Source: an uncultured Eubacteriales bacterium
GTDB lineage: Bacteria > Bacillota > Clostridia > Christensenellales > DTU072
Assembly: GCA_949292905.1 (NCBI GenBank)
Contig: CASFAV010000009.1
Location: 146,061-210,060 of the forward strand
Direction of reading: 5' to 3'
Length of the DNA stretch: 64,000 nt
The notes beneath the pieces were generated by a model. It was not told the DNA's origin. It ran no database searches and was given only the letters and a program-made list of their open reading frames with translations. This document shows positions 37,116 through 46,666 of the stretch, in pieces; position 1 is the first letter of the stretch, and every line of letters begins with the position of its first letter. A program made the translations under genes and the position numbers.

Positions 37116-38357
37116 TCAGCCTACCTTGTTACGCCTTATCACCACCGGCGGCGTACCTTTGTCGATACAGTCGGCGGTGACGATTATTTTCTCTATGTCC
37201 TTGTCCCCGGGCGCGTCGTACATAAGCCCGAGTATGGCGTTCTCCACTATGGTGCGCAATCCGCGTGCGCCGGTCTTGAGCTTGAGCGCGCGGTCGGCTA
37301 TCGCCCCTATCGCTTCTTCCTCGAATTCGAGATCTATCCCGTCCATATCGAGCAGTTTGCGGTATTGGTTGACGAGAGCGTTCTTCGGCTCGCACAAAAT
37401 GGACATCAACGCTTTGCGGTCGAGCGGTTCGAGGGTTGCGACTATCGGCACTCTGCCCACGAATTCGGGTATAAGCCCGAATTTGATGAGATCGTCGGGC
37501 TGAAGATCCTCGAGCATCTCCGAATAACTCTTCTCGTCGGAATGCACGGTGCCAGTGAAACCTATGGAAGAAGTTTCCTTGCGCTTACCGACTATCTTTT
37601 CGAGCCCAACGAACGCTCCGCCGCAAATAAAGAGTATGTTTGTGGTGTCTATCTGAATGAACTCCTGCTGCGGATGTTTGCGCCCGCCCTGCGGCGGCAC
37701 GTTGGCGACTGTGGATTCGAGTATCTTGAGAAGCGCCTGCTGAACGCCTTCTCCCGAAACGTCGCGCGTTATGCTCACGTTCTCGCTCTTACGGCAGATC
37801 TTGTCTATCTCGTCGATATAAATAATGCCTTTCTGCGCGCGCTGAACGTCGCCTTTAGCCGCCTGAATGAGCTTGAGGAGAATGTTTTCGACGTCCTCGC
37901 CCACGTAGCCCGCTTCGGTGAGCGCCGTGGCGTCCGCCATCGCGAACGGCACGTTCAGTATGCCCGCAAGCGTTCTGGCAAGCAAGGTCTTGCCTGAACC
38001 CGTAGGTCCGAGCATAAGGATATTGCTCTTCTCGAGCACAACGTCTTTGAATTTCTCGCTGCCCGACGAAAGCACCCTCTTATAATGATTATAGACGGCT
38101 ACGGACAGTATCTTTTTCGCTTTGTCCTGCCCGATGATGTACTCGTCCAGACGCGCTTTGATCTCCTTGGGCGACAAAAGATTCACCCCGCCGTCGTTCT
38201 CGGCGGAAGCGGAGTTCTCGCGGAACGCGAGAGCTATCTTTTCCGCGCAATCCCTGCAAATGTACGCGCCGTTCTGTCCGGCGTACAGAATATCCAGACT
38301 CTTTTCGCTCCTGCCGCAAAAAGAGCATTTGATCTCGTCTTTGAAGAAAGGATCCAT
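37116..38357 (-). CDS. clpX: ClpXP unfoldase subunit ClpX
   Basis: 413 residues from the ATG at 38357 (AGAGG upstream). N-terminal zinc finger CSFCGR...CRDCA, Walker [23 protein letters not shown], Walker [24 protein letters not shown] and the IGF loop (SSIGF) that docks on ClpP. Directly after clpP. Confidence 0.97.
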   Translation of the reverse strand: MDPFFKDEIKCSFCGRSEKSLDILYAGQNGAYICRDCAEKIALAFRENSASAENDGGVNLLSPKEIKARLDEYIIGQDKAKKILSVAVYNHYKRVLSSGSEKFKDVVLEKSNILMLGPTGSGKTLLARTLAGILNVPFAMADATALTEAGYVGEDVENILLKLIQAAKGDVQRAQKGIIYIDEIDKICRKSENVSITRDVSGEGVQQALLKILESTVANVPPQGGRKHPQQEFIQIDTTNILFICGGAFVGLEKIVGKRKETSSIGFTGTVHSDEKSYSEMLEDLQPDDLIKFGLIPEFVGRVPIVATLEPLDRKALMSILCEPKNALVNQYRKLLDMDGIDLEFEEEAIGAIADRALKLKTGARGLRTIVENAILGLMYDAPGDKDIEKIIVTADCIDKGTPPVVIRRNKVG

Positions 38358-38407
38358 TTTACCTCTCACGCGGTCCTGACCGCTTTAAGTTTATGTATCT
38401 TGCCCGC

Positions 38408-39019
38408 TCAGCCGTTGCGGGAATAATATACGGCGTCCACGATACCGTATTCTTTCGCTTCCTCGGCGGTCATATAATTGTCGCGGTCGGTGTCGCGCTC
38501 GATCTCCTCGTAAGACTTGCCGGTCGCTTCCGCAAGGAAGGTATTGAGTTTCTTCTTGGTGCGCATGATGTGATCGGCGACGATTTTGATGTCGCTCGCC
38601 TGTCCCTGCGCGCCGCCCAAAGGCTGATGTATCATGACTTCCGAATTGGGAAGGCATATCCTCTTGCCTTTCGCGCCCGCGGCAAGCAGGAAGGCACCCA
38701 TGGAAGCCGCAAGCCCCACGCATATCGTCGAAACGTCGCACTTCACGTAATTCATCGTGTCGAATATAGCCATACCCGCAGTCACGCTTCCGCCCGGCGA
38801 ATTGATATACAAAGAAATATCTTTGGAGGGATCTTTGGTTTCGAGATAAAGAAGCTGTCCCACGACGAGATTCGCCGTGGCGTCGTCTATCGCTCCCGTA
38901 AGGAATATGATCCTGTCCTCGAGCAATCTCGAATAAAGATCGTACGCCGTCGAGCCTCTGTTGGTCTGCTCGATGACGGTAGGAATAGGCATCATAACGG
39001 ATTTGACGGTATTGTCCAT
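38408..39019 (-). CDS. clpP: ClpP protease proteolytic subunit
   Basis: 203 residues. Catalytic Ser in [11 protein letters not shown], His in [10 protein letters not shown], Asp in the [20 protein letters not shown] region; [12 protein letters not shown] is the conserved strand. Partner of ClpX, encoded next. GGAGG before the ATG. One copy in the window. Confidence 0.97.
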   Translation of the reverse strand: MDNTVKSVMMPIPTVIEQTNRGSTAYDLYSRLLEDRIIFLTGAIDDATANLVVGQLLYLETKDPSKDISLYINSPGGSVTAGMAIFDTMNYVKCDVSTICVGLAASMGAFLLAAGAKGKRICLPNSEVMIHQPLGGAQGQASDIKIVADHIMRTKKKLNTFLAEATGKSYEEIERDTDRDNYMTAEEAKEYGIVDAVYYSRNG

Positions 39020-39150
39020 CTTTCGCCTCCTATCGTTAAGTGTACTTACGCCGCGTGCCGCTTATGCGGCGGCGACGCGACGTTTGAGAGTGGTTTTGTT
39101 GAATTTTAGCGAAACGCCACCGCGTTCCGCTACGCGGAAAAGCGAAGGCC

Positions 39151-40434
39151 TTACGCTATTTCGTTGTTCTCGCGCAGGAATTTGAACAGCTTGTCGTCGA
39201 CGAGCTTGTTCATCGTGTAGTTGTAACGGTATTCGTCCCAGTCCTTGGTGTATTCTTCGACGCTCTTGCCCGCTTCGTCGGCTTGCTTCTTGAGCTCCGC
39301 TTCGAATTCCTCTTTATTGGGGATGAGGTTCTCTTTCTTGACTATCGCTTCGAGCACCACTCCGGTCTTGCAGTCGGCTTCCGCCTGCGCCCTGCGCTCT
39401 TTGCGGATATCGTCTACCGTGGTATTCATGTATTTGAGGTAGTCCTCGAACTTCAGACCGTAACGGCTCATGCTCGCCTTCATGCCTTCGAGCTGACGGT
39501 CGAGCTCGTCCTCTATCATCGCGTCGGGAAGCTCCACGGAGGTCGCGTCCATTATCGCTTTGATAAGCGCCTCGTCCTCTTTCGCGGTGGCTTCGTCGTC
39601 GGCTTTCTTCTGAAGTCTTGCCTTTACGCTCGCTTCGTATTCCTTGAAAGTGTCGAATTCTCCGAGATCCTTTGCGAATTCGTCGTCGGCTGCGGGAAGC
39701 TCTTTATACTTGATCGTGTGGATGAGACATTCGAATTTAGCCGCTTTGCCTTTGAGGTCCTCGGCGTGATAATCTTCGGGGAAAGTGACGTTAACGTCGA
39801 ATTTCTCGCCTATTTTCTTGCCGACGAGCTGATCTTCGAATCCGGGTATGAACTGCTTGCTGCCCACGGTAAGAGTGTATTTCTCCGCGGTGCCGCCGTC
39901 GAATTTGACGCCGTCTACCGAACCCGAATAATCGAATTCGATCATATCGCCTTCCTGAACGGCTCTGTCGGTGACGTCTATAAACCTTGCGTTGGCTTCA
40001 CGCTCGCGGTCGATCTCCGCGGTAACGTCCTCTTTCTTGACTCTGCGGGCAACCTTTTTGATCTTGAGACCGGTGTAAGCTCCGAGCTCGAATTCGGGAT
40101 AAACCGCCACGGTGCAGACGAATTTGAGACCGTCGGCGTCGATAACGTTGATATCCACGTCGGGACGAGCCACTACGTTGAGCTTTTCCTTCTCGACTAT
40201 ATCGCCGTAATGCTTGCCGATGGCGAGGTCGGCGGCGTCTTCGTAGAATATCTCTTCGCCGTATCTCTTGGCAAGCACGCCGAAAGGAACCTTGCCGGGG
40301 CGGAAACCTTCGATACTGAAACGGCTCTTGTTCTTGATGAACGCCTGTTGGATGAGATCTTTCCATTCCGCTTTGTCCACGCTGACGGCGATCTCAACTC
40401 TCGATTTTTCGAGCTTTTGAATTGAGTACTCCAT
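39151..40434 (-). CDS. tig: Trigger factor
   Basis: Ribosome-bound chaperone. 427 residues: N-terminal ribosome-binding domain with FRPGKVPFGVLAKRYG (the FRxGK-P signature), a middle FKBP-like domain (VQEGDMIEFDYSGSVDGVKFDGG) and a long helical C-terminal domain. Heads the tig-clpP-clpX-lon order common in Firmicutes. GGAGG precedes the ATG at nine bases. Confidence 0.97.
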   Translation of the reverse strand: MEYSIQKLEKSRVEIAVSVDKAEWKDLIQQAFIKNKSRFSIEGFRPGKVPFGVLAKRYGEEIFYEDAADLAIGKHYGDIVEKEKLNVVARPDVDINVIDADGLKFVCTVAVYPEFELGAYTGLKIKKVARRVKKEDVTAEIDREREANARFIDVTDRAVQEGDMIEFDYSGSVDGVKFDGGTAEKYTLTVGSKQFIPGFEDQLVGKKIGEKFDVNVTFPEDYHAEDLKGKAAKFECLIHTIKYKELPAADDEFAKDLGEFDTFKEYEASVKARLQKKADDEATAKEDEALIKAIMDATSVELPDAMIEDELDRQLEGMKASMSRYGLKFEDYLKYMNTTVDDIRKERRAQAEADCKTGVVLEAIVKKENLIPNKEEFEAELKKQADEAGKSVEEYTKDWDEYRYNYTMNKLVDDKLFKFLRENNEIA

Positions 40435-40449
40435 ATTGGTAAACCTCCA

Positions 40450-40465
40450 ATTATTATCGATAATA
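40450..40465. promoter_or_regulatory. Perfect 16-base palindrome at the tig start region
   Basis: TTATTATCGATAATAA, between the -10 and the ribosome site of tig, centred about where transcription should start. Candidate operator. Confidence 0.55.
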
Positions 40466-40493
40466 AGTATAGCCTACATATATTAACATATAA
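40465..40493 (-). promoter_or_regulatory. Probable tig promoter
   Basis: TATACT at 40465-40470 with a weak -35 (TTTATA) 17 bases upstream on the minus strand. Confidence 0.45.
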
Positions 40494-40586
40494 AAAAAGG
40501 TAATGCAACCGTTTGAAGGGGCAAATTTAAGCGCGACGAAAAACATTGCTTAACGCTTCACGAGGTGCGGAAAGAGTGGAAATCGA

Positions 40587-40615
40587 TTGATTAAGGAGCC
40601 CGTTCGGGTTATAAT
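40587..40615 (+). promoter_or_regulatory. Sigma-A promoter of rqcH
   Basis: TTGATT, 17-base spacer, TATAAT; the -10 ends six bases before the rqcH ATG, so the transcript should begin at or next to the start codon. Confidence 0.8.
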
Positions 40616-40621
40616 GGGGAT

Positions 40622-42298
40622 ATGCCAAACGATATGATAACGCTGAAAGCGTTCGCGAAAGAAACGCATAAGAATTACGCCGAGGGACGCGTCGACAGGA
40701 TAAGCGCGCCGTCCGAGGACGAGATAATACTCAATCTGCGCGCGAGAGGCGCAAATTCCGCGCTGACCATAAGCTGTCGGGCGGGAATGCCTCGCATGCA
40801 TTTAAACGCCGAAAAGGCTCGCGGCGGGCAGATACCGACGCCGTTTTGCATGGTTTTGCGCAAATATCTGAGCGGTTCGCGCATAGACGGGATACGGATT
40901 CTCAACGAAGACAGGATCGTAGAGATAAACGTAACGAGCCGCAACGAACTCAACGACGAACTTAAATTAAAGCTGATAACCGAATTAATGGGCGGCTCGT
41001 CCAACGTGATACTCACCGACGGAGATTACGTGATAATCGACGCGATGAAGCGCGTCGTGGGAGAAAAGACGCGCACGGTGCTCCCCCGTCACCGTTACGA
41101 ATTACCTCAAAGAGACAAAACTCTCCTGAGCGAAAGCGCGAAGGTGAGCGAAATAATCGGAAACGCCGCGCCCGAAGACGCGGTGAAAACGTTGTGCCGC
41201 GAAATTAACGGGTTGTCCAAGGAAAGCGCCGCCGAGCTGTACGCGGCGAGCGCCGAGATCGGCGCCGAAAGAGCAGCCGCCCGAATGAACGACCTGTTCG
41301 CATACGAGGGCTACTCCCCCTGCGTGATACTTACCCCGGACGGAACGCCGAAAGGCTTCTACGCATACCCCTACGAAACGGCGAGGGAAGGAAACAAGGT
41401 AGTAAGATACTCGACGCTCTCGGAAGCCATGGAAGCCTACTACTCGGCGGGCGTCGCCGCGGCAAGGAAAGCGGACGACACGCGCAAGCTGAACAAGAAG
41501 CTGAAAGCGCTGAAGGCAAAAGCCAAACGCCACCTGGAGGAAGCGGACGCGGTGCTTGCCTCGAGCGGGGAGAAGGAGCGTTACCGCGAGCTCGCAGAGA
41601 TACTGCAATGCAACGTTTACCGCGTCGAACGCGGTGCGAGTATTATAATTTGTGACGATTTTTATAATACTCGAAGTGTGGAAATAGCTTTAGACCCCAC
41701 TATTTCGCCCCAAAAGAACGTCGAACGCTATTTTCGCAAATACTCCAAGGCAAAGGGCGCGGAGAGCTACGCACGGGCGGAAAAGACGCGTTCCGCAGAG
41801 CTTTTAGACTATCTCATGACCATTGAAACGGCTATCTCGAACTGTTCTTCGGAAGCCGAGTACGCGGAAATAGAAGCGGAGCTGGACGCCCTCGCCGGCA
41901 AGCGGAAAGCCGCATCCTCACGAGGCGCCAAGACTCCGAAAAAGACTCCCCCGCTACGCCTCGTCGTGGACGGATTCGTAGCTTACGTCGGCAAGAACAA
42001 CGCGCAGAACGAGGAAGTGACTTTCTCTATAGCTTCGGGTAAGGACCTGTGGCTCCACGTCAAGAACTATCACGGCGCGCACGGCGTGATACTGCAGCCC
42101 GACGGCGCCGCCCCGTTGAACGTCATACGTAATGTAGCCGAAGCGGTCGCCTACTATTCCGAGGCGCGCGCTGCCGCTTCGGTCGAAGTGGATTACACTT
42201 TGAGAAAGTTCGTCAAGAAGCTCGGTAAGCCGGGGCTCGTCCGCTATACCGACAACAAGACCGTGGTCGTCAAGCCCGTCGATCCCGAGCGCGATTGA
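40622..42298 (+). CDS. rqcH: Rqc2/RqcH ribosome-associated quality control protein (NFACT family)
   Basis: Binds stalled 50S subunits with peptidyl-tRNA and adds C-terminal alanine tails. 558 residues: NFACT-N domain (LRKYLSGSRIDGIRILNEDRI), a helical middle region, and the NFACT-R domain near the C terminus (VAYVGKNNAQNEEVTF, DLWLHVKNYHGAHGVIL). Often annotated as fibronectin-binding protein A. No Shine-Dalgarno; apparently leaderless. It ends base-to-base against the stop of ddl on the other strand. Confidence 0.94.
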   Translation: MPNDMITLKAFAKETHKNYAEGRVDRISAPSEDEIILNLRARGANSALTISCRAGMPRMHLNAEKARGGQIPTPFCMVLRKYLSGSRIDGIRILNEDRIVEINVTSRNELNDELKLKLITELMGGSSNVILTDGDYVIIDAMKRVVGEKTRTVLPRHRYELPQRDKTLLSESAKVSEIIGNAAPEDAVKTLCREINGLSKESAAELYAASAEIGAERAAARMNDLFAYEGYSPCVILTPDGTPKGFYAYPYETAREGNKVVRYSTLSEAMEAYYSAGVAAARKADDTRKLNKKLKALKAKAKRHLEEADAVLASSGEKERYRELAEILQCNVYRVERGASIIICDDFYNTRSVEIALDPTISPQKNVERYFRKYSKAKGAESYARAEKTRSAELLDYLMTIETAISNCSSEAEYAEIEAELDALAGKRKAASSRGAKTPKKTPPLRLVVDGFVAYVGKNNAQNEEVTFSIASGKDLWLHVKNYHGAHGVILQPDGAAPLNVIRNVAEAVAYYSEARAAASVEVDYTLRKFVKKLGKPGLVRYTDNKTVVVKPVDPERD

Positions 42299-43390
42299 TC
42301 AGCCTCCCTTTCCTTTACCCCTGTTCAGCACGTCGGTAAAGAATATTTTTTCGGAGTTTACGCCCTTATCGAGGGCGTTTTTTATGAGCAACGACAGCAA
42401 TTCGGTATATCCGTATTCGGGGAACAGATAATGCGCGAGCGAGCCCGGCACGGTATTTATCTCGTTGAGATATATCTTGCCGCGCTCGCAGATGAAGTCC
42501 ACGCGGACTATTCCGTCCGCGCCCACCGCTTCGAAAGCGCCCGAAGCCAGTCGCTTGAGCTCGGAACGCGTTTTTTCGCCGACTTTTGCGGGGAATTCCC
42601 TCTCCGAGCCGCTCATTCCACCGCCTCGGCGCATGTATTTGTCGTCGAAAGTCAGGAATTCGCTCGCTCTCGTGGGACGCTCCGGTTCGCTTACGTGCAA
42701 AATCTTGCCGCAACGCAATACGCCCACGTTGTATTCTTCGGCTTCCTCGACGCATCTTTCGACTAACGCGAATTGGTCGAATTCGTGAGCGAGCGCGAGC
42801 TTTTCCTCCAGTTCGCGCCTGTCCCGCGCGATCCCCGCGCCGATACTGCTTCCCTGCGAATTCGGCTTCACGAAGAGCGGATATCCCGTCTTTTCCGCGC
42901 TTTCAAGCGCGTTTTCGTCGTATCCGCGCCCTATTTTCACCCCTTCGAGCACGGGAAAGCCGGATTTGGAGAGGAAATTCTTGGCGACGAATTTATCCAT
43001 ACAAACCGCGCTCGCGCATACGCCCGACGAAGTATAAGGCAGGCGGTTTATTTCCATGAGCCCCTGCAATCCGCCGTCTTCGCCGCTTCCGCCGTGCGCA
43101 AGTATCAGCGCGCAATCGAGCTTTTCCCACGCTTTTGCCCTGCCGCTACGCTTGATTTTATACAAGACGCCGCCTTTCAGGAACACTTCTTCGTGCTTTG
43201 AGGCGTCGAAAGGCATATAGCTTTTCACGTTTACGAGCTTTCCGCCCGTGTACCACTTCCCGTCGCGCATATATACGGGGATACACCTTACCCCCGCCGA
43301 CGGCATGGCGGCTATGGCTTCCAATGCGGTTATCACGGATATGTCGTGCTCCGACGAATCGCCGCCGAAAAACGCTCCGACTTTCAGCAT
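42299..43390 (-). CDS. ddl: D-alanine--D-alanine ligase
   Basis: Makes D-Ala-D-Ala for MurF, encoded just upstream. 363 residues: VGAFFGGDSSEHDISVIT, LILAHGGSGEDGGLQGLMEI, LPYTSSGVCASAVCMDK, FVKPNSQGSSIGAGI (ATP grasp) and IYLNEINTVPGS (metal ligands). No VanA/VanC-type omega loop evidence for D-lactate or D-serine use. AAAGGAGG precedes the ATG. Confidence 0.96.
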   Translation of the reverse strand: MLKVGAFFGGDSSEHDISVITALEAIAAMPSAGVRCIPVYMRDGKWYTGGKLVNVKSYMPFDASKHEEVFLKGGVLYKIKRSGRAKAWEKLDCALILAHGGSGEDGGLQGLMEINRLPYTSSGVCASAVCMDKFVAKNFLSKSGFPVLEGVKIGRGYDENALESAEKTGYPLFVKPNSQGSSIGAGIARDRRELEEKLALAHEFDQFALVERCVEEAEEYNVGVLRCGKILHVSEPERPTRASEFLTFDDKYMRRGGGMSGSEREFPAKVGEKTRSELKRLASGAFEAVGADGIVRVDFICERGKIYLNEINTVPGSLAHYLFPEYGYTELLSLLIKNALDKGVNSEKIFFTDVLNRGKGKGG

Positions 43391-43402
43391 ATTCCCTCCT
43401 TT

Positions 43403-44917
43403 TTACGGTATATCGTTCTGAATAAGCAATACGTCGCCGGGACGCAAAACTTCTTTGAAGCCTTCTTCGGCTTCTTTAAGCCCCTGATAACGGTGAACTT
43501 CCCCCGAAAATCCGCTCTCCCGAAGCCCTTCGTATATCGCCTGCGCGTTCACTCCGCTCAATATCACCGCGTCCGCGACTGCGGCGACAAGCCTGCCTAC
43601 CTCGCGGTTTACGGACTTCTGCGCCCGCCCGAGCTCAACTATGCCCTGCGTGTATACCACCTTCCTTCCCGGAAACGCCGCCAGTACTTCGAGCGCGTAA
43701 CCCACCCCCTCGATATTGGCGTTATAGCTGTCGTCTATCACCGTTATGTCGCCCGCGCGGCTCGCTTCCAGCCTGTGCGGCACGGGACGCAGTTCTTTAA
43801 CACAACGGGCTATCTCCGGAAGCGAAACGCCCATTTCGTGCGCGAGCGCCGCGCATAATACGATATTCAACACGTTGTGCCTTCCGAGAAGCCTCGTCTC
43901 CATGGGTATCCTGTCCGCTTTCGTCACGAGCACGAACTTACACCCCTGCGAATTGAGGCGCACGTTCTCGGCGCGGTACTCTCCCTCGTTGTACCCCGCG
44001 CTCACGCTCGGCGAAGGAGAATTCTCACGCATTCTGCGCGTGTAGGGATTGTCGCCGTTGAATACCGTGAGTCCGTCCTCCGGTATCGCTTCCGCAAGCT
44101 CGAACTTCGTGCGAGCTACGTTGTCGATATCCCCGAAACTCTCCAAATGTTGCGGCGCAACTCCCGTTATTATCGCGTATTTAGGACGCACGATGTCGCA
44201 AAGCTCTCTTATATCGCCCCGCCTTTTGGCTCCCATTTCCGCTATGAATATCTGTTCGCCCGCATATCTGCAGAGCGTTTTGGCTATTCCGAGCGGCGTA
44301 TTGTAGTTTCCTTCCGTCTTGATGACCTTATAGCGCGTAGAAAGCATCTCCGCAAGTATATTTTTACAGGAAGTCTTGCCGTAGCTTCCCGTTATTCCCA
44401 CGCTGACCACGTCCAGACCCGCCAGATAAGCTTTAGCCTTCTCCGTGTAACGCCTGTTGTTTGCTTTTTCGAAAGGAAGCATTACGAGCGCCGCGAGTTT
44501 CGCTATCGTGGGCGACAGTCCGACGCAGAGTATTACGGCGGAAGCGCCTGCGGCTACGCTCGAAAACGCGAGAGCTACGGCCGCTATAAGCGCCGTTACA
44601 AGCGCCGCGTAAGCGAGCGCGAGCCTTGTCGCCCGCTTCGTAAACTTGTATCGGGTGCGCATTCTTAAATTCGCGGTGTTTATTAGTATGAAAGCGACCG
44701 CCGCTTCAGCGGTGAACGCGACGAACGCCGCCCTGTCAGACCACACGGCGCACGCCGCCGCAAGCGCCGCCGCAAGCAATGCCAGCGCGTAGACGACAAG
44801 CATTTTTTCCGCCGCCCGCACGGGGCGGTAATTATTGAGCTGAAGATCCTTAAGCGTTCCGTATCCCGCAGATAGCGCGACGACGACGCCTACGGGAATT
44901 ATATACGCATCCGTCAT
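43403..44917 (-). CDS. murF: MurF-like Mur ligase fused to an N-terminal membrane region
   Basis: 504 residues from the ATG at 44917, just after the hydrolase stop. The first about 150 residues are four or five hydrophobic helices in place of the usual UDP-MurNAc-tripeptide-binding domain. The central ATP domain has SVGITGSYGKTSCKNIL and EGNYNTPLGIAKTL, and the C-terminal domain PVPHRLEASRAGDITVIDDSYNAN, all MurF-like. It should add D-Ala-D-Ala, made by Ddl next door. No other murF is in the window. Replacement of the N-terminal domain is unusual; attachment to the membrane is inferred. Confidence 0.85.
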   Translation of the reverse strand: MTDAYIIPVGVVVALSAGYGTLKDLQLNNYRPVRAAEKMLVVYALALLAAALAAACAVWSDRAAFVAFTAEAAVAFILINTANLRMRTRYKFTKRATRLALAYAALVTALIAAVALAFSSVAAGASAVILCVGLSPTIAKLAALVMLPFEKANNRRYTEKAKAYLAGLDVVSVGITGSYGKTSCKNILAEMLSTRYKVIKTEGNYNTPLGIAKTLCRYAGEQIFIAEMGAKRRGDIRELCDIVRPKYAIITGVAPQHLESFGDIDNVARTKFELAEAIPEDGLTVFNGDNPYTRRMRENSPSPSVSAGYNEGEYRAENVRLNSQGCKFVLVTKADRIPMETRLLGRHNVLNIVLCAALAHEMGVSLPEIARCVKELRPVPHRLEASRAGDITVIDDSYNANIEGVGYALEVLAAFPGRKVVYTQGIVELGRAQKSVNREVGRLVAAVADAVILSGVNAQAIYEGLRESGFSGEVHRYQGLKEAEEGFKEVLRPGDVLLIQNDIP

Positions 44918-44918
44918 A

Positions 44919-45620
44919 TCACCGTCCGTCTGCGCCAATATATGCTTTTATCGCAAATAATGTTTCGTAAAATGCGTCGAGATAGGAATAATGTCCCGCG
45001 TCGGGGAATATGATCGATATACTGCCCTTTATCCGTTTGCTGAAGCGTTTCGCCATATACGGAGGGGTGTCGCGGTCGCGCTTCCCCCAGAGAACGAGCG
45101 CGCCGGAAGTAATGTATCTGAGGTCTTTATCCGTATGATCATTTATTATGTTGACGAAAGTTCCTTTCATCGCGCCCGAAAGCGCGGCGTAGTCCTCCGA
45201 TCCCTTGAGCCCGCTCATACCCATAGCTTTACGTAATTTGTGCGCGAGAACGCGCAAGGTTTTTTTGAGCGAAAAGCGCGGTCTTAATCCCGCGGCGTCT
45301 ATCAGGACGAGTTTAAGACAATGACCGGGATATTTACGCGTGAATCTTACCGCCACTCTGCCGCCGAACGAATGGCCGACAAGCACCGCTTCAGCCATGT
45401 TCTCTTTGCGCATGACTTCCGCGACTCCGTCCGCGTAATCGTCTAAAGTGAGCGACTTATCGGGATGCGGGGTTTTGCCGAAACCGTAAAAATCGACGAG
45501 CGTGACGCGGTATTCGGAGGACAAAGCGTCGGCAAGACCTTTGAAACTCGCCGTAGAGCCTCCCCAACCGTGCAAAAAAATTATATTCTTTCCTTTACCG
45601 TACGAAATGTAATTGAGCAC
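44919..45620 (-). CDS. Alpha/beta hydrolase
   Basis: 233 residues. Oxyanion region FLHGWGGS, nucleophile elbow VLVGHSFGGRVA, acid in LVLWGKRDRDTP and catalytic His in PDAGHYSYLD. Substrate unknown. GTG start; a TACTAT sits five bases before it and there is no clear ribosome site. It lies in the tsaB-rimI-murF-ddl run, so an envelope role is possible but unproven. Confidence 0.88.
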   Translation of the reverse strand: MLNYISYGKGKNIIFLHGWGGSTASFKGLADALSSEYRVTLVDFYGFGKTPHPDKSLTLDDYADGVAEVMRKENMAEAVLVGHSFGGRVAVRFTRKYPGHCLKLVLIDAAGLRPRFSLKKTLRVLAHKLRKAMGMSGLKGSEDYAALSGAMKGTFVNIINDHTDKDLRYITSGALVLWGKRDRDTPPYMAKRFSKRIKGSISIIFPDAGHYSYLDAFYETLFAIKAYIGADGR

Positions 45621-45669
45621 GGCACATAGTATTCCGCCGCGCCGAAATGTGTGAATGAGCGGTAATTTT

Positions 45670-46110
45670 TCAGAATCTCAACCAATAAATGCGCGCGGGC
45701 TTGTCCCAGCCGTAATAGTGCGGTCTCAATCCCGCGCATACGAAACCAGCCTTTTCGTAGACGGCTATCGCGGCGGCGTTGGAATCGTCCACTTCGAGCG
45801 TCATCGCCTTTATGCCGAGGGAACGGGCGCAAGCTATGAGCGCCTTCAGGACGGCGCTTCCCACGCCTTTACGGCGCGCTTTTTCCGTAACGGCGATATT
45901 CATTATGTGCGCCTCGTCTTCGACGTGCGCGAATCCGCCGTATCCCAGGACTTCCCCCTCTGCGCTCCTCGCCACGTAATAATGCTTCTTCTTATCCGCA
46001 TATTCCATGCAGAAACTGTCGTAGGACCACGGATGCGCGAAACATTCCTTCTCTATGTCCGCTATATGCTGTAGATCTTCTATCTCGTAAGGGTGTACCG
46101 CGTATTCCAT
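45670..46110 (-). CDS. rimI: Ribosomal protein S18-alanine N-acetyltransferase-like GNAT protein
   Basis: 146 residues from the ATG at 46110, with GGAGG six bases upstream; it begins right at the tsaB stop. GNAT motif A is MNIAVTEKARRKGVGSAVLK, and VDDSNAAAIAVYEKAGF is motif B. RimI acetylates S18 in E. coli; position after tsaB is standard. Substrate here is inferred. Confidence 0.9.
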   Translation of the reverse strand: MEYAVHPYEIEDLQHIADIEKECFAHPWSYDSFCMEYADKKKHYYVARSAEGEVLGYGGFAHVEDEAHIMNIAVTEKARRKGVGSAVLKALIACARSLGIKAMTLEVDDSNAAAIAVYEKAGFVCAGLRPHYYGWDKPARIYWLRF

Positions 46111-46111
46111 T

Positions 46112-46666
46112 TCACGCCTCCGCGGAAGACTTCTTGATATAGAAAGGACGCGCTTCCTCGACAAATTCGCCCGCAGTATACTTGCGGATAAACGCAGATA
46201 CGAGTTTGTCGGTTATTGCGCCTTCGAAAAACACTTTTTTGAGCTCCGGTTCGTCGATATCGGCTATATTTGCCGAAAAATATTCCTCTTTACCTCCCGC
46301 GCGCTTCAGCGCGTAATAGTTGTCGTGCTTGCAATCGATGAGCGCGAGCGCTTCGGTTTCTCCCTCGATCATCGCTTCGAGCTCCGTTATTTCCACTATT
46401 TTCGCGCCTGTCGCTTTCGCCATGGCGTTCGCGGTCGCGACTCCTATCCTTATGCCCGTAAAAGAGCCCGGTCCCACTACCGCGCCCACCGCGTCGAGAT
46501 CGGCGGGCTTCAAGCCCGCCTCGGTAAAGAGTCTGTCCGCTTCGGCAAGCACCGTCGGAGAATGTCTGCGCGCGCCTGCCTCCCCGACGTACGGATATAC
46601 CCTGTCTCCGTCTATGAGCGCCAATACGGCTTTTTCCCAGGTGGTGTCTATTATCAACGCTTTCAT
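46112..46666 (-). CDS. tsaB: tRNA t6A modification protein TsaB
   Basis: 184 residues. IIDTTWEKAVLALID at the N terminus, GPGSFTGIRIGVATANAMA as the signature. Works with TsaD, TsaE and TsaC on A37 of ANN-decoding tRNAs. TsaE is next upstream with a four-base overlap; TsaD is not in the window. Confidence 0.95.
   Translation of the reverse strand: MKALIIDTTWEKAVLALIDGDRVYPYVGEAGARRHSPTVLAEADRLFTEAGLKPADLDAVGAVVGPGSFTGIRIGVATANAMAKATGAKIVEITELEAMIEGETEALALIDCKHDNYYALKRAGGKEEYFSANIADIDEPELKKVFFEGAITDKLVSAFIRKYTAGEFVEEARPFYIKKSSAEA

Noticed and set aside
39283..40425. Long plus-strand open frame opposite tig.
   Set aside because: Phe/Val/Leu-rich mirror of the trigger factor codons; no promoter or ribosome site.
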